Shown: in pieces, positions 1 to 5,763 of the stretch
Position numbering within the stretch: the stretch's first letter is position 1
Layout: every line of letters begins with the position of its first letter
Assembly: GCA_005882155.1 (NCBI GenBank)
Contig: VBCQ01000108.1
Span: 1 to 6,135 of the forward strand
Reading direction: 5' to 3'
DNA: 6,135 bases
Source of the DNA: Betaproteobacteria bacterium
GTDB lineage: Bacteria > Pseudomonadota > Gammaproteobacteria > Burkholderiales > Burkholderiaceae_C
Position numbers and translations under genes: made by a program
The notes under the pieces: model-generated
Database searches by the model: none
The model's input: only the letters and a program-made list of their open reading frames with translations
Told to the model about the DNA's origin: nothing

Positions 1-25
1 AGGCGAATTCCGGAGTGCGCAGCAC

Positions 26-30
26 GGAGG
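26..30 (+). promoter_or_regulatory. Shine-Dalgarno of the FHA gene
   Basis: GGAGG lies 7 bases before the ATG at 38. It decides for that reading frame over the overlapping frame that could open with TTG at 31, whose translation is arginine/alanine-rich and has no recognisable domain. Confidence 0.8.
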
Positions 31-37
31 TTGCCTT

Positions 38-1036
38 ATGAGCGCCACGATTGCCTTGCTCGAGGTGCTCGACCGCGACGGCCACGTGCGGCACAACCTG
101 CCGATCACCGACTGGCCGGCGAGCGTCGGGCGCGCGCTCGACAACCAGCTGGTGCTCGACGATGCGCATGTCGCCGCTCACCACTTCACGATCGACGCCG
201 ACGCCGCGGGCGCTTTCATCCAGGTCGGCGAGACGATCAACGGCTTGCGCGCCAACGGCCGCCATCACGGCGCTGCCGAGCGTTTCCCGGTCGGGCCGCA
301 GTCGATGCGGCTCGATGTCGGCGACTCGCATTTATGCCTGCGCCTCGCCGAGCACGCGCTCGCGCCGGAGCAGCCGCTGAACACGCCGCGCACACTGTGG
401 CATCACGTCGGGCTGCCGCTTGTCGCCGGCATCGTCGTGCTCGTCACGCTGCTCTTCGCGACCTGGCTCGACACCGACCCCGACGACTTGTCGCGCACCG
501 TCGGCGGCATGCTGATGACCGCGCTGATCGCCGGCCTTGCCTGGTGTGCCGGCTGGGCGCTGCTGTCGAAAATCTTCACCCGGCGCAGCCATTTCTGGTG
601 GCATGTGCGGGTGCTGCTGCTCGCTGTGATCGCGCTGGAGGTCGTCGACACGCTCGCGCATCTGCTCGGCTTCGCGATGTCGTGGCCGTGGATCAGCGAT
701 TTCGGATTCGTGGCGCGCTACGCGGTCATCGCGGCGATGCTGTACTTCCATTTGCTCGGCATCGAGCCGCGCCGGCGCACCCGGCTGCGCGTCGTCGCGG
801 TGACGGCGTTTCTCGTCGGCACCGCATCGAGCTTGTGGTTCAACCAGCAGGCGCGAGACCAGTTCGGCGACGAGCTGTACATGAACCACCTGTTCCCGCC
901 GGCGCTGCGCGTCGCGCGGCCGCTCGAAACAGCCCAGTTCGTCAAGGGGCTCGCACCGCTGCAAGCGGTGCTCGACGAGAAAGCGAAGAAGCGCGATTCC
1001 GGCGATGCGCCGACAGGCTCGTCCGATGAAGAGTGA
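38..1036 (+). CDS. FHA-domain polytopic membrane protein
   Basis: A 332-residue protein. Residues about 5-105 read as a forkhead-associated (FHA) phosphopeptide-binding domain: VGR at 30-32, N36, DDAHVAAHH at 41-49 and INGLRANG at 68-75 fit the usual GR...N, S..H and NG landmarks. The Ser of the usual SR.H motif is replaced by Ala, so phosphothreonine binding may be weak or lost. About five hydrophobic segments follow (roughly 125-144, 155-176, 189-211, 226-242, 250-267), then a charged tail ending SSDEE. The expected topology has the FHA domain in the cytoplasm, tethered to the inner membrane. FHA domains normally read Ser/Thr kinase signals; no kinase or phosphatase is visible here, though the window starts only 37 bases upstream. 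The stop overlaps the next gene's start by 11 bases, so the two are probably co-translated. FHA assignment is fairly firm; the membrane part is not recognised as a named family. Confidence 0.85.
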   Translation: MSATIALLEVLDRDGHVRHNLPITDWPASVGRALDNQLVLDDAHVAAHHFTIDADAAGAFIQVGETINGLRANGRHHGAAERFPVGPQSMRLDVGDSHLCLRLAEHALAPEQPLNTPRTLWHHVGLPLVAGIVVLVTLLFATWLDTDPDDLSRTVGGMLMTALIAGLAWCAGWALLSKIFTRRSHFWWHVRVLLLAVIALEVVDTLAHLLGFAMSWPWISDFGFVARYAVIAAMLYFHLLGIEPRRRTRLRVVAVTAFLVGTASSLWFNQQARDQFGDELYMNHLFPPALRVARPLETAQFVKGLAPLQAVLDEKAKKRDSGDAPTGSSDEE

Positions 1037-1778
1037 GCGAACGATCCTCGTCACCGGCGCGAGCCGCGGGATCGGGGCGGCGACCGCGTGGCGCTGCGCG
1101 CAGCAAGGCCATGCGGTCGCGCTGAACTACGCGCGCGACGAGGCCGCGGCCAATGCGCTGGTCGAACGCATCGAGCACGCCGGTGCTCATGCGATCGCGC
1201 TGAAAGCCGATGTGGCCGACGAGGCGCAGGTGCTCGCGATGTTCGAACGCATCGACGCCGAATTGCCGCCGCTCGCCGGCCTCGTGAACAACGCCGGCGT
1301 CGTCGACATCGCGTCGCGCTTCGACGCGATGAGCCTCCAGCGCTGGCAGCGCATGTTCGCGATCAACGTGTTCGGCAGCATGCTGTGCGCCCGCGAGGCA
1401 GTGAAGCGAATGTCGAAGCGCTACGGCCATGCGGGCGGCGCGATCGTCAACCTGTCGTCGGCGGCGGCGCGGCTGGGGTCGCCGAACATCTACGTCGACT
1501 ACGCCGCGAGCAAGGCCGCGATCGACACCTTCACGCTCGGGCTCGCGCGCGAGGTTGCGGCCGAGGGTGTACGCGTCAACGCGGTACGACCCGGCATCAT
1601 CGACACCGAGATTCACGCGTCGTCCGGCATGGCCGAGCGCGCACGCGAGCAGGCGTCGCAGTTGCCGATGCAGCGCGCCGGTACCGCCGACGAAGTCGCG
1701 CAGGCGATCGTCTGGCTGCTGTCCGACGCGGCGAGCTACACGACCGGCGCCTTGCTCGACGTGGCCGGCGGCCGCTGA
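1026..1778 (+). CDS. SDR family NAD(P)-dependent oxidoreductase, YgfF-like
   Basis: A 250-residue classical short-chain dehydrogenase/reductase, of normal length. Visible landmarks are the cofactor-binding TGASRGIG at 10-17, ADV at 61-63, NNAG at 88-91, the active-site Asn N114, Ser 144/145, and Tyr159 and Lys163 in YAASK. RPG at 188-190 and a C-terminal TGALLDVAGG complete the fold. The catalytic half and C-terminus (LGSPNIYVDYAASKAAID, PMQRAGTADEVAQAIVWLLS) closely resemble E. coli YgfF. N-Y-A-R after the second strand (34-37) hints at NADP(H), but this is weak. The substrate cannot be told. The start at 1026 is preferred over an in-frame ATG at 1005, because MKSERTILVTG is the usual SDR N-terminus and it gives an ATG overlapping the FHA stop; neither has a strong ribosome binding site. 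Translational coupling to the FHA gene is likely. Confidence 0.94.
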   Translation: MKSERTILVTGASRGIGAATAWRCAQQGHAVALNYARDEAAANALVERIEHAGAHAIALKADVADEAQVLAMFERIDAELPPLAGLVNNAGVVDIASRFDAMSLQRWQRMFAINVFGSMLCAREAVKRMSKRYGHAGGAIVNLSSAAARLGSPNIYVDYAASKAAIDTFTLGLAREVAAEGVRVNAVRPGIIDTEIHASSGMAERAREQASQLPMQRAGTADEVAQAIVWLLSDAASYTTGALLDVAGGR

Positions 1779-1805
1779 AACCCCTCAACCAACCCAAAAC
1801 AAGTC

Positions 1806-2459
1806 ATGACCCGCAGCTTCGCCACCGACCGGCCGCAGACCTTCAGCGAAGAGCTCGCCAACTGCCTGAGCCACGGCCTCGGGTTTTTGCTCGCCGTCGC
1901 CTCGCTGCCGATCCTCGTCGTGTTCGCGGCGCAGCGCGGCAGTGCGGCAAGCGTCGTCGGCGCCTGCGTGTTCTCGCTGACGATGATGCTGCTGTACTTC
2001 GCATCGACGATGTATCACGCGCTGCCGATCGGTCGCGCCAAGCAGGTCTTCAACAAGCTCGACCACGCGTCGATCTACCTCTTCATCGCCGGCAGCTATA
2101 CCCCGTTCGCCCTTGGCGCCTTGCGTGGCGGCTGGGGCTGGACGCTGTTCGGCCTGGTTTGGGGCTTTGCCGTGCTCGGCGTGCTGCTGAAGAGCTTCAA
2201 TCGGCTGACCCACCCGTGGTGGTCGACGGCGCTGTATGTCGCGATGGGCTGGCTGGTGCTGATCGCCGCCGGCCCGCTGGTCCAGCATGTCGCGTTCAAG
2301 GGCCTCGTATTGCTGACCGCCGGCGGCCTCGCCTACACCGCCGGCGCGGTGGTGTTCCTTTTCGATTCACGCATCCGCTACGCGCATTTCGTCTGGCACC
2401 TGTTCGTGATGGGCGGCAGCACATGCCACTTCTTCGCGGCGCTCTGGTACGCGCAATAG
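1806..2459 (+). CDS. trhA: Hemolysin III / PAQR family membrane protein TrhA
   Basis: A 217-residue integral inner-membrane protein with about seven hydrophobic segments, matching the length of E. coli YqfA (TrhA). The PAQR signature is complete: EELANCLSHG at 15-24, S67 and H71 in STMYH, D86-H87 in KLDHASIYLFIAGSYTP (84-100), and the last-helix H194, H198 and H208 in HFVWH...H. In PAQR proteins the conserved Ser/His/Asp/His set holds a zinc ion, and a ceramidase-like hydrolase activity has been proposed. Bacterial members are annotated as affecting membrane fluidity or homeostasis; the old haemolysin label rests on one founding member and should not be read as toxicity. The gene starts 27 bases after the SDR stop, with no clear Shine-Dalgarno (an A/C-rich stretch precedes ATG), so expression may depend on readthrough from upstream. 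It ends 5 bases from the convergent neighbour's stop. Confidence 0.93.
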   Translation: MTRSFATDRPQTFSEELANCLSHGLGFLLAVASLPILVVFAAQRGSAASVVGACVFSLTMMLLYFASTMYHALPIGRAKQVFNKLDHASIYLFIAGSYTPFALGALRGGWGWTLFGLVWGFAVLGVLLKSFNRLTHPWWSTALYVAMGWLVLIAAGPLVQHVAFKGLVLLTAGGLAYTAGAVVFLFDSRIRYAHFVWHLFVMGGSTCHFFAALWYAQ

Positions 2460-2464
2460 GGCGA

Positions 2465-3451
2465 TCAACCGCGCCCGTGCTCGCGGGCGATGAGTCTGAT
2501 CTTGTCGGTGAGGTCGGCGCGAAACTGCGTCATGCCGTTCCAGAACAGCGTCGGATGGTCGTGGATGTCGAACGGCAGCGGGGTGCCGTCGCGCGCGCTC
2601 AGCACCACATGCTTGTGCAGGCCTTCGGCGTAGCCGAATTCGTAGAACACGTTGTGCCGCAGACCCGTCAGGTCGCAGACGACGAAGGCGGACTGCTCGA
2701 TCTGCTTCATGATCGCCGGCACGATGCGCCCGAGCGTGTTGTCTTCCTCGACGCGCCGCGCGCGGTACTTGAAGTGGGTGCAGACGGTGCAGATCGTCTC
2801 GTAGACGTCGTCGAGCGCCGGGTCGCTCGCATACGACATCAGCACCGCCACGTTGCGCGGCACCGACAACTGCTCGGCCAGCGCGACGACGATGCGCGCG
2901 AGCTGCCGCCAGTCGGCGCTGATGCTGTTGAGCTCTTCGTAGCGCGCACGATCGACGCGGTCGGCATAGCTCAGCTCGAAGGCCTCGATCTCGCGTTCGA
3001 ACACCGGCCCCGCGGCGCCGCCGAACATCGTGACCGGCAGCAGAGGCTTGCGGCAGATGCGCGCCCAGTTCGCCGCCCGATAGGTGCCGTCGCCGCCGCC
3101 GACGAGGAGCACCGCATCGGCCTGCGCCACCTGCTCGGGGACGTACAGCGCTTCCTTGTCGAGGTCCCAGTCCGATAAGCGCGAGCGGATGATCGTGCCG
3201 CAGCGATGCACCGGCTGGTGGCCGGCGAGCACATAGCCGCGCACGCGCCGCTCGCGGTCCGGCGCGCTGTGCGCCTCGAGCGCGCGGTCGGCCGCTTCGG
3301 CGAGCGTGCGATCGAACTCGTTCATGCAGCCGTTGAGCAGCGTGTGCCCTTGCGCGACGATCTCTTCGGCCAGCCGGGCGACGAAGTCGTGCAGGCCGTT
3401 GACGTCGGCGTTCGGCACATTGAAGGTGCCGGCAACCAGCAGGTTGAGCAT
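2465..3451 (-). CDS. SLOG-like / NDT-TIR-like two-domain protein, putative nucleotide sensor or hydrolase
   Basis: A 328-residue soluble protein with no signal peptide. Residues about 1-160 look like a SLOG (LOG/DprA-type) Rossmannoid domain: strand LNLLVAGTF at 2-10, GHTLLNGCMNEF at 35-46, and AVLLVGGGDGTYRAANWA (113-130) followed by KPLLPV (135-140), echoing the nucleotide-binding GG.GT motif of LOG proteins but without the Glu that LOG enzymes carry after GT. Residues about 198-305 form a second alpha/beta domain: NVAVLMSYA at 200-208 and DLTGLRHNVFYEFGYAEGL at 260-278, ending PFDIHDHPTLFW (293-304). The HNVFYEFGYA block resembles nucleoside 2-deoxyribosyltransferase and TIR-like hydrolases, where the equivalent Glu (E271 here) is catalytic. 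Burroughs and colleagues described such domains in nucleotide-based conflict systems. A plausible job is sensing or cleaving a nucleotide, but this is inference. A strong ribosome binding site fixes the start. The gene follows rlpA by 74 bases on the same strand. Confidence 0.75.
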   Translation of the reverse strand: MLNLLVAGTFNVPNADVNGLHDFVARLAEEIVAQGHTLLNGCMNEFDRTLAEAADRALEAHSAPDRERRVRGYVLAGHQPVHRCGTIIRSRLSDWDLDKEALYVPEQVAQADAVLLVGGGDGTYRAANWARICRKPLLPVTMFGGAAGPVFEREIEAFELSYADRVDRARYEELNSISADWRQLARIVVALAEQLSVPRNVAVLMSYASDPALDDVYETICTVCTHFKYRARRVEEDNTLGRIVPAIMKQIEQSAFVVCDLTGLRHNVFYEFGYAEGLHKHVVLSARDGTPLPFDIHDHPTLFWNGMTQFRADLTDKIRLIAREHGRG

Positions 3452-3456
3452 GGCGG

Positions 3457-3463
3457 CCTCCTC
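3457..3463 (-). promoter_or_regulatory. Strong Shine-Dalgarno of the SLOG/NDT-like gene
   Basis: Read on the minus strand, GAGGAGG stands 5 bases before the ATG at 3451. It is the strongest ribosome binding site in the window and settles the start. It suggests the gene is well translated independently of rlpA upstream. Confidence 0.85.
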
Positions 3464-3525
3464 GGGTACAGCAGGCGGCGAGTATCGGCCCGCCTTTGCG
3501 ACGGCGAAAGCCCTAGTTCGTGTCG

Positions 3526-4464
3526 TTAGCGGCGCTCGACGATCACCGGCAGGAGCCGCAGCGCTTCGCGAACGCGCTGCGCGACGCCGCTCGCTTCATT
3601 GCGGCTCGCGAAGGGACCGGCCTGCAGACGGAAGCTGCCCGATTCGGCGAACACCGCCAGCAGCGGCGCCAGCCCGTCGAGGTCGGCGACGACGCGGTGG
3701 TGGAAGCTGTCGGCGCCTTCGCGCTGCCGAAATGCGCCGAGCTGGACCCAGAAGCCGCGCGCCGGCGCGGACGCCGCGGGCGGTGCCGATGCGGGCGCGG
3801 CGACATCGGTCGCGTCACGATCGGCCACCGGCAAGATGGGCGGCACCGTCACGTCGACCGGCGCGCCTTTGCGCCACGCGCCGGTGCGGATGTCGTCGAA
3901 GGTGATGCGCGACAACTCGACAGGCGCGACGCCTTTGAGCACACCGAGCTTGAACGCGGCCGCGTAGCTCAGATCGATGATGCGGCCGGCATGAAACGGC
4001 CCGCGGTCATTGACGCGCACCACGACCTCGCGACCGTTTGCCGGGTTGCGCACGCGCACGTAGCTCGGGATCGGCAGCGTCGGGTGTGCAGCGGTCATCG
4101 CGTACATGTCGTAGGGCTCGCCGCTCGCCGTGGGTCGACCATGGAACTTGCGGCCGTACCACGACGCGAGCCCACGTTCGCTGAACTCGCGGTCTGCCGT
4201 CAGCGGGACGTAGTCGCGGCCGAGCGCGCCATAGGGCTTGTTCGGTCCGCCGACGCGGATCGGCTCGAGCCGCGGCTCGGCGTCGGGCACGCTCGCGAGA
4301 TCGGGCGGCGGGTTCAGGCCCGGGCCGTCGCGCTCAGCGGTCGGTGCCGGAGTGGGCGGCGCGATCGGCGTCGACGGCCGCGGGGCGCTGGCACAGCCGG
4401 CAAGCAGCGCGGCGAGCAGCCAGGCCGCAAGAGGATTCGTCAAGCGAGGGGGCGCGCTGTGCAT
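3526..4464 (-). CDS. rlpA: Septal ring lytic transglycosylase RlpA (lipoprotein with SPOR domain)
   Basis: A 312-residue outer-membrane lipoprotein precursor. A short signal peptide ends in the lipobox LAGC, with C24 as the lipidated residue; a proline-rich linker follows (about 29-65). The RlpA double-psi beta-barrel covers about 96-195: GLASWYGRKFHGRPTASGE (98-116), AAHPTLP with H127, and RVNDRGPF with D153. His and Asp at these places are the catalytic pair in Pseudomonas RlpA, which cleaves peptidoglycan strands lacking stem peptides. After an Ala/Pro-rich spacer, residues about 237-312 form a SPOR domain (GFWVQLGAF...FRLQAGPF), which binds denuded glycan at the division septum. The frame stays open another 105 codons upstream into the FeeM-like gene, but the start at 4464 is chosen because it places the signal peptide at the N-terminus. 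The Shine-Dalgarno (TAGGG) is weak. It lies 41 bases behind the FeeM-like gene, probably in one transcript. Confidence 0.95.
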   Translation of the reverse strand: MHSAPPRLTNPLAAWLLAALLAGCASAPRPSTPIAPPTPAPTAERDGPGLNPPPDLASVPDAEPRLEPIRVGGPNKPYGALGRDYVPLTADREFSERGLASWYGRKFHGRPTASGEPYDMYAMTAAHPTLPIPSYVRVRNPANGREVVVRVNDRGPFHAGRIIDLSYAAAFKLGVLKGVAPVELSRITFDDIRTGAWRKGAPVDVTVPPILPVADRDATDVAAPASAPPAASAPARGFWVQLGAFRQREGADSFHHRVVADLDGLAPLLAVFAESGSFRLQAGPFASRNEASGVAQRVREALRLLPVIVERR

Positions 4465-4477
4465 GGCGGCGACCCTA

Positions 4478-4495
4478 CACGACCGCTGGGTCGTG
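4478..4495 (-). other. Intercistronic hairpin between the FeeM-like gene and rlpA
   Basis: CACGACC and GGTCGTG form a perfect 7-base-pair stem around a 4-base loop, filling nearly half of the 41-base gap. On the minus strand it ends 13 bases before the rlpA start and abuts its weak TAGGG ribosome binding site. No run of T follows, so it is not a canonical intrinsic terminator. It could act as a partial attenuator, an RNA stability or processing element, or a damper on rlpA translation, or be chance. Confidence 0.45.
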
Positions 4496-4505
4496 CGTGG
4501 GGTCG

Positions 4506-5387
4506 CTATGGACGCAGAGCGTTCGCGCGCTGCAACGGCGCACTCCGAGGCGTCTGCTCTTGCGCCAGCGGCTCGTCGTCGAGGCGATACGGCGACGGCA
4601 TGCGCCGCGGCGTCGCACGCCGGACATCGCGCAGCGCGGTGAACTGCAGCCGTCCGACGATGCCGGCTTCTTCCTTGATCGAGAAGAAGTACGGATAGAG
4701 CGAGCGTTCTACCGAGCCCAGTTCCGGCTGTCCGCCAAAGCGCTCGATCTGCGCATGCGCATGCGCGAAGTCGAGACACAGCAGTACCGCGGGTGCGTTG
4801 ACGCGGCGGTTTAAGCGCTCAGGACCGATGGTCTTGAACCCGAGCATCTTCTCGTAGTAGCGCACATGCCGCGGATTGACCTCGATCAGCAGGCAGTCGA
4901 AGCCCTTCAGCCGACGGGCATAGATGTAGGCGACGTGAAACAGCGATGCCAGCACGCGCTTGGAGCGCACGACGCCGTCGACCGCGAGCTTCGTGAACTC
5001 GCAAATCCGCCGCCCTTCGCGGCGCAGCGCTTCGACTTCGGCGGGGAACAGATCGTCGACGAACAGCCCTTCCGGACGGTCGAAGCCGATGCTCATCGTG
5101 CCGATCGTGTCGTTGTGGTCTTCGGCGATCAGCGTGATCCGGTTGTTGCTGTCGACCGCGGCAGCGGGAGCGACCGTGCTCTGGTAGCCGCGCCACGCGT
5201 ACATCCGGCTCACCAGGATGTTGGCCGAGCTGCGGCGTCCATCGCAGTCGGCGGCGCGAATCTTGAACAGTCGATGGCCGATATTCGCTTCGGCCAGCGG
5301 AGCCGGTTGGGTCTCCTCGAGGATGAGCGGCATCAGGTTGGAATTGCCCTCGTAGGGCGCCGTGATGATGGTATTGCTGAACAACAT
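4506..5387 (-). CDS. FeeM-like long-chain N-acyl amino acid synthase (GNAT fold)
   Basis: A 293-residue protein read as an N-acyl amino acid synthase of the FeeM family, related in fold to acyl-homoserine-lactone synthases. These enzymes move a long acyl chain from acyl carrier protein to an amino acid such as tyrosine. Seen here: YAWRGYQ at 63-69, RITLIAEDHNDTIGTMSIGFD at 83-103, CEFTKLAVD at 129-137 (matching the E.[ST]R region of AHL synthases, E130/T132/K133), the helix VRSKRVLASLFHVAYIYARR at 140-159, and LIEVNPRHVRYYEKMLGF at 167-184. The typical family ending runs to EEAGIVGRL near 247; a 46-residue Arg/Pro-rich tail follows and looks unconserved. The start at 5387 has AAGGAG only 3 bases upstream; the next Met is residue 19, with a poorer site. 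NAS genes are known to be linked to PEP-CTERM/exosortase loci, which fits the divergent prsR. The substrate and product are not readable from sequence. Confidence 0.85.
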   Translation of the reverse strand: MLFSNTIITAPYEGNSNLMPLILEETQPAPLAEANIGHRLFKIRAADCDGRRSSANILVSRMYAWRGYQSTVAPAAAVDSNNRITLIAEDHNDTIGTMSIGFDRPEGLFVDDLFPAEVEALRREGRRICEFTKLAVDGVVRSKRVLASLFHVAYIYARRLKGFDCLLIEVNPRHVRYYEKMLGFKTIGPERLNRRVNAPAVLLCLDFAHAHAQIERFGGQPELGSVERSLYPYFFSIKEEAGIVGRLQFTALRDVRRATPRRMPSPYRLDDEPLAQEQTPRSAPLQRANALRP

Positions 5388-5390
5388 TTA

Positions 5391-5396
5391 CTCCTT
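5391..5396 (-). promoter_or_regulatory. Shine-Dalgarno of the FeeM-like gene
   Basis: AAGGAG on the minus strand, with only TAA (3 bases) between it and the ATG at 5387. The spacing is shorter than the usual 5-9 bases, but the match is strong. It falls inside the 17-base leader predicted from the sigma-54 promoter, which supports both calls. Confidence 0.65.
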
Positions 5397-5400
5397 GCCG

Positions 5401-5419
5401 TTGCGGCGGCCAGCCGCAA
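5401..5419. repeat. Inverted repeat over the -12 element and predicted start of the FeeM-like promoter
   Basis: TTGCGGC (5401-5407) and GCCGCAA (5413-5419) are perfect 7-base arms around 5 bases. The right arm contains the -12 TTGC on the minus strand and the left arm spans the predicted transcription start near 5404. This could be an operator where a repressor would block the promoter; as RNA it would be only partly transcribed from that promoter. It may be chance. Confidence 0.4.
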
Positions 5420-5431
5420 TGACATGCCCAA
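5416..5431 (-). promoter_or_regulatory. Sigma-54 (-24/-12) promoter candidate for the FeeM-like gene
   Basis: The minus strand reads TTGGGCATGTCATTGC, against the consensus YTGGCACGRNNNTTGC. The -24 TTGG, the purine after position 8 and the full -12 TTGC match, and GG and GC are exactly 10 bases apart; the CACG core of the -24 box does not match. Counting the final C as -12 puts transcription start near 5404 and gives a 17-base leader carrying AAGGAG. No convincing sigma-70 promoter was seen for this gene. Sigma-54 promoters need an activator, and the divergent gene encodes one. Confidence 0.62.
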
Positions 5432-5440
5432 GACCTGAAG

Positions 5441-5457
5441 CGTTGAGATCGTCGATG
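5441..5457 (+). repeat. Direct repeat copy 1 (CGTTGAG-AT-CGTCGATG)
   Basis: This copy shares CGTTGAG and CGTCGATG with the copy at 5517-5531, from which it differs by an inserted AT. It lies only about 10 bases upstream of the FeeM-side -24 element, closer than activator sites usually are. Confidence 0.5.
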
Positions 5458-5516
5458 GACGACTTTTGGGACTCCCCCGCTCTCGTACCCGTGATAGTCG
5501 GTGCAATGAGGGCTTT

Positions 5517-5539
5517 CGTTGAGCGTCGATGTGTATCGA
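5517..5539. promoter_or_regulatory. Candidate enhancer (UAS): direct repeat copy 2 plus dyad
   Basis: CGTTGAGCGTCGATG (5517-5531) repeats copy 1 without its AT. Its right end merges into the dyad TCGAT-GTGT-ATCGA (5526-5539). The site is about 90-110 bases upstream of the FeeM-side -24 and about 115-138 upstream of the prsR-side -24, the range in which enhancer-binding proteins bind. A role as PrsR binding site is inference. Confidence 0.45.
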
Positions 5540-5652
5540 GTTGAATCGCCCACCCGGCGAGCCGCACTGCGCTTCAGCGGCCCGACAGTCGCTGCCAGCG
5601 TGCGAATCCACGGGATCGGGGGATTGACAGCGCAGCGTCGGCACCCTCCGGA

Positions 5653-5668
5653 TTGGGGTTACTTTTGC
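5653..5668 (+). promoter_or_regulatory. Sigma-54 (-24/-12) promoter candidate for prsR
   Basis: TTGGGGTTACTTTTGC, followed by TT, matches YTGGCACGRNNNTTGCW at the -24 TTGG, the purine, the whole TTGC and the following W, with exact GG-N10-GC spacing; the CACG core does not match. Predicted transcription start is near 5680, leaving a leader of about 84 bases before the ATG at 5764. If real, prsR would be under sigma-54 control and possibly autoregulated. Confidence 0.55.
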
Positions 5669-5763
5669 TTGCCGATTCGCGCTCCGCGCCAACCGGGCGA
5701 GCCGCGGCGGCGCCCCTGGGGTTGGGGATTCGCCATGCCGCAGCGTGAAGCGATACTCGCGCT

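Larger units (their letters stand above)
5388..5763. promoter_or_regulatory. Divergent regulatory region between the FeeM-like gene and prsR
   Basis: 376 bases with no credible gene: the open frames here are short, lack ribosome binding sites and have no familiar protein sequence. It is locally less G+C-rich than the coding DNA near 5455-5560. It holds one sigma-54 promoter candidate per strand, an imperfect direct repeat in two copies, a short dyad, and an inverted repeat over the FeeM-side -12 element, each listed separately. Confidence 0.8.

Noticed and set aside
2472..2489. CGCCCG/CGGGCG hairpin just past the PAQR stop as a terminator
   Set aside because: It is a 6-base-pair stem inside the 3' coding end of the convergent gene, with no T-run on either strand, in a sequence where G+C-rich palindromes are common.
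1088..3178. A very long rightward open frame (696 codons) running through the SDR, PAQR and SLOG-like genes
   Set aside because: Its translation is arginine/alanine-rich with no motif, it is out of frame with or antisense to three genes with clear family signatures, and it has no ribosome binding site. It is a product of high G+C.
3494..3513. Hairpin after the rlpA stop as a terminator before the SLOG-like gene
   Set aside because: The stem has an internal mismatch and a wobble pair and lacks a T-run.
3520..4698. A 392-codon rightward open frame antisense to rlpA
   Set aside because: Low-complexity Arg/Ala/Gly composition without domains, opposite a gene with a lipobox, catalytic His/Asp and SPOR domain.
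4465..4779. N-terminal extension of RlpA by 105 codons
   Set aside because: It would bury the signal peptide and lipobox internally and overlap the conserved part of the FeeM-like gene. The added sequence looks random.
5624..5652. TTGACA at 5624-5629 as a sigma-70 -35 box for prsR
   Set aside because: At 17 bases spacing the -10 would be TCCGGA, which is no match, and no better hexamer is found at 16-18 bases.
5333..5692. A leftward open frame of 119 codons across the divergent region
   Set aside because: It overlaps the start of the FeeM-like gene in another frame, has no good ribosome binding site and shows no recognisable protein features. The DNA is better explained by promoter elements.
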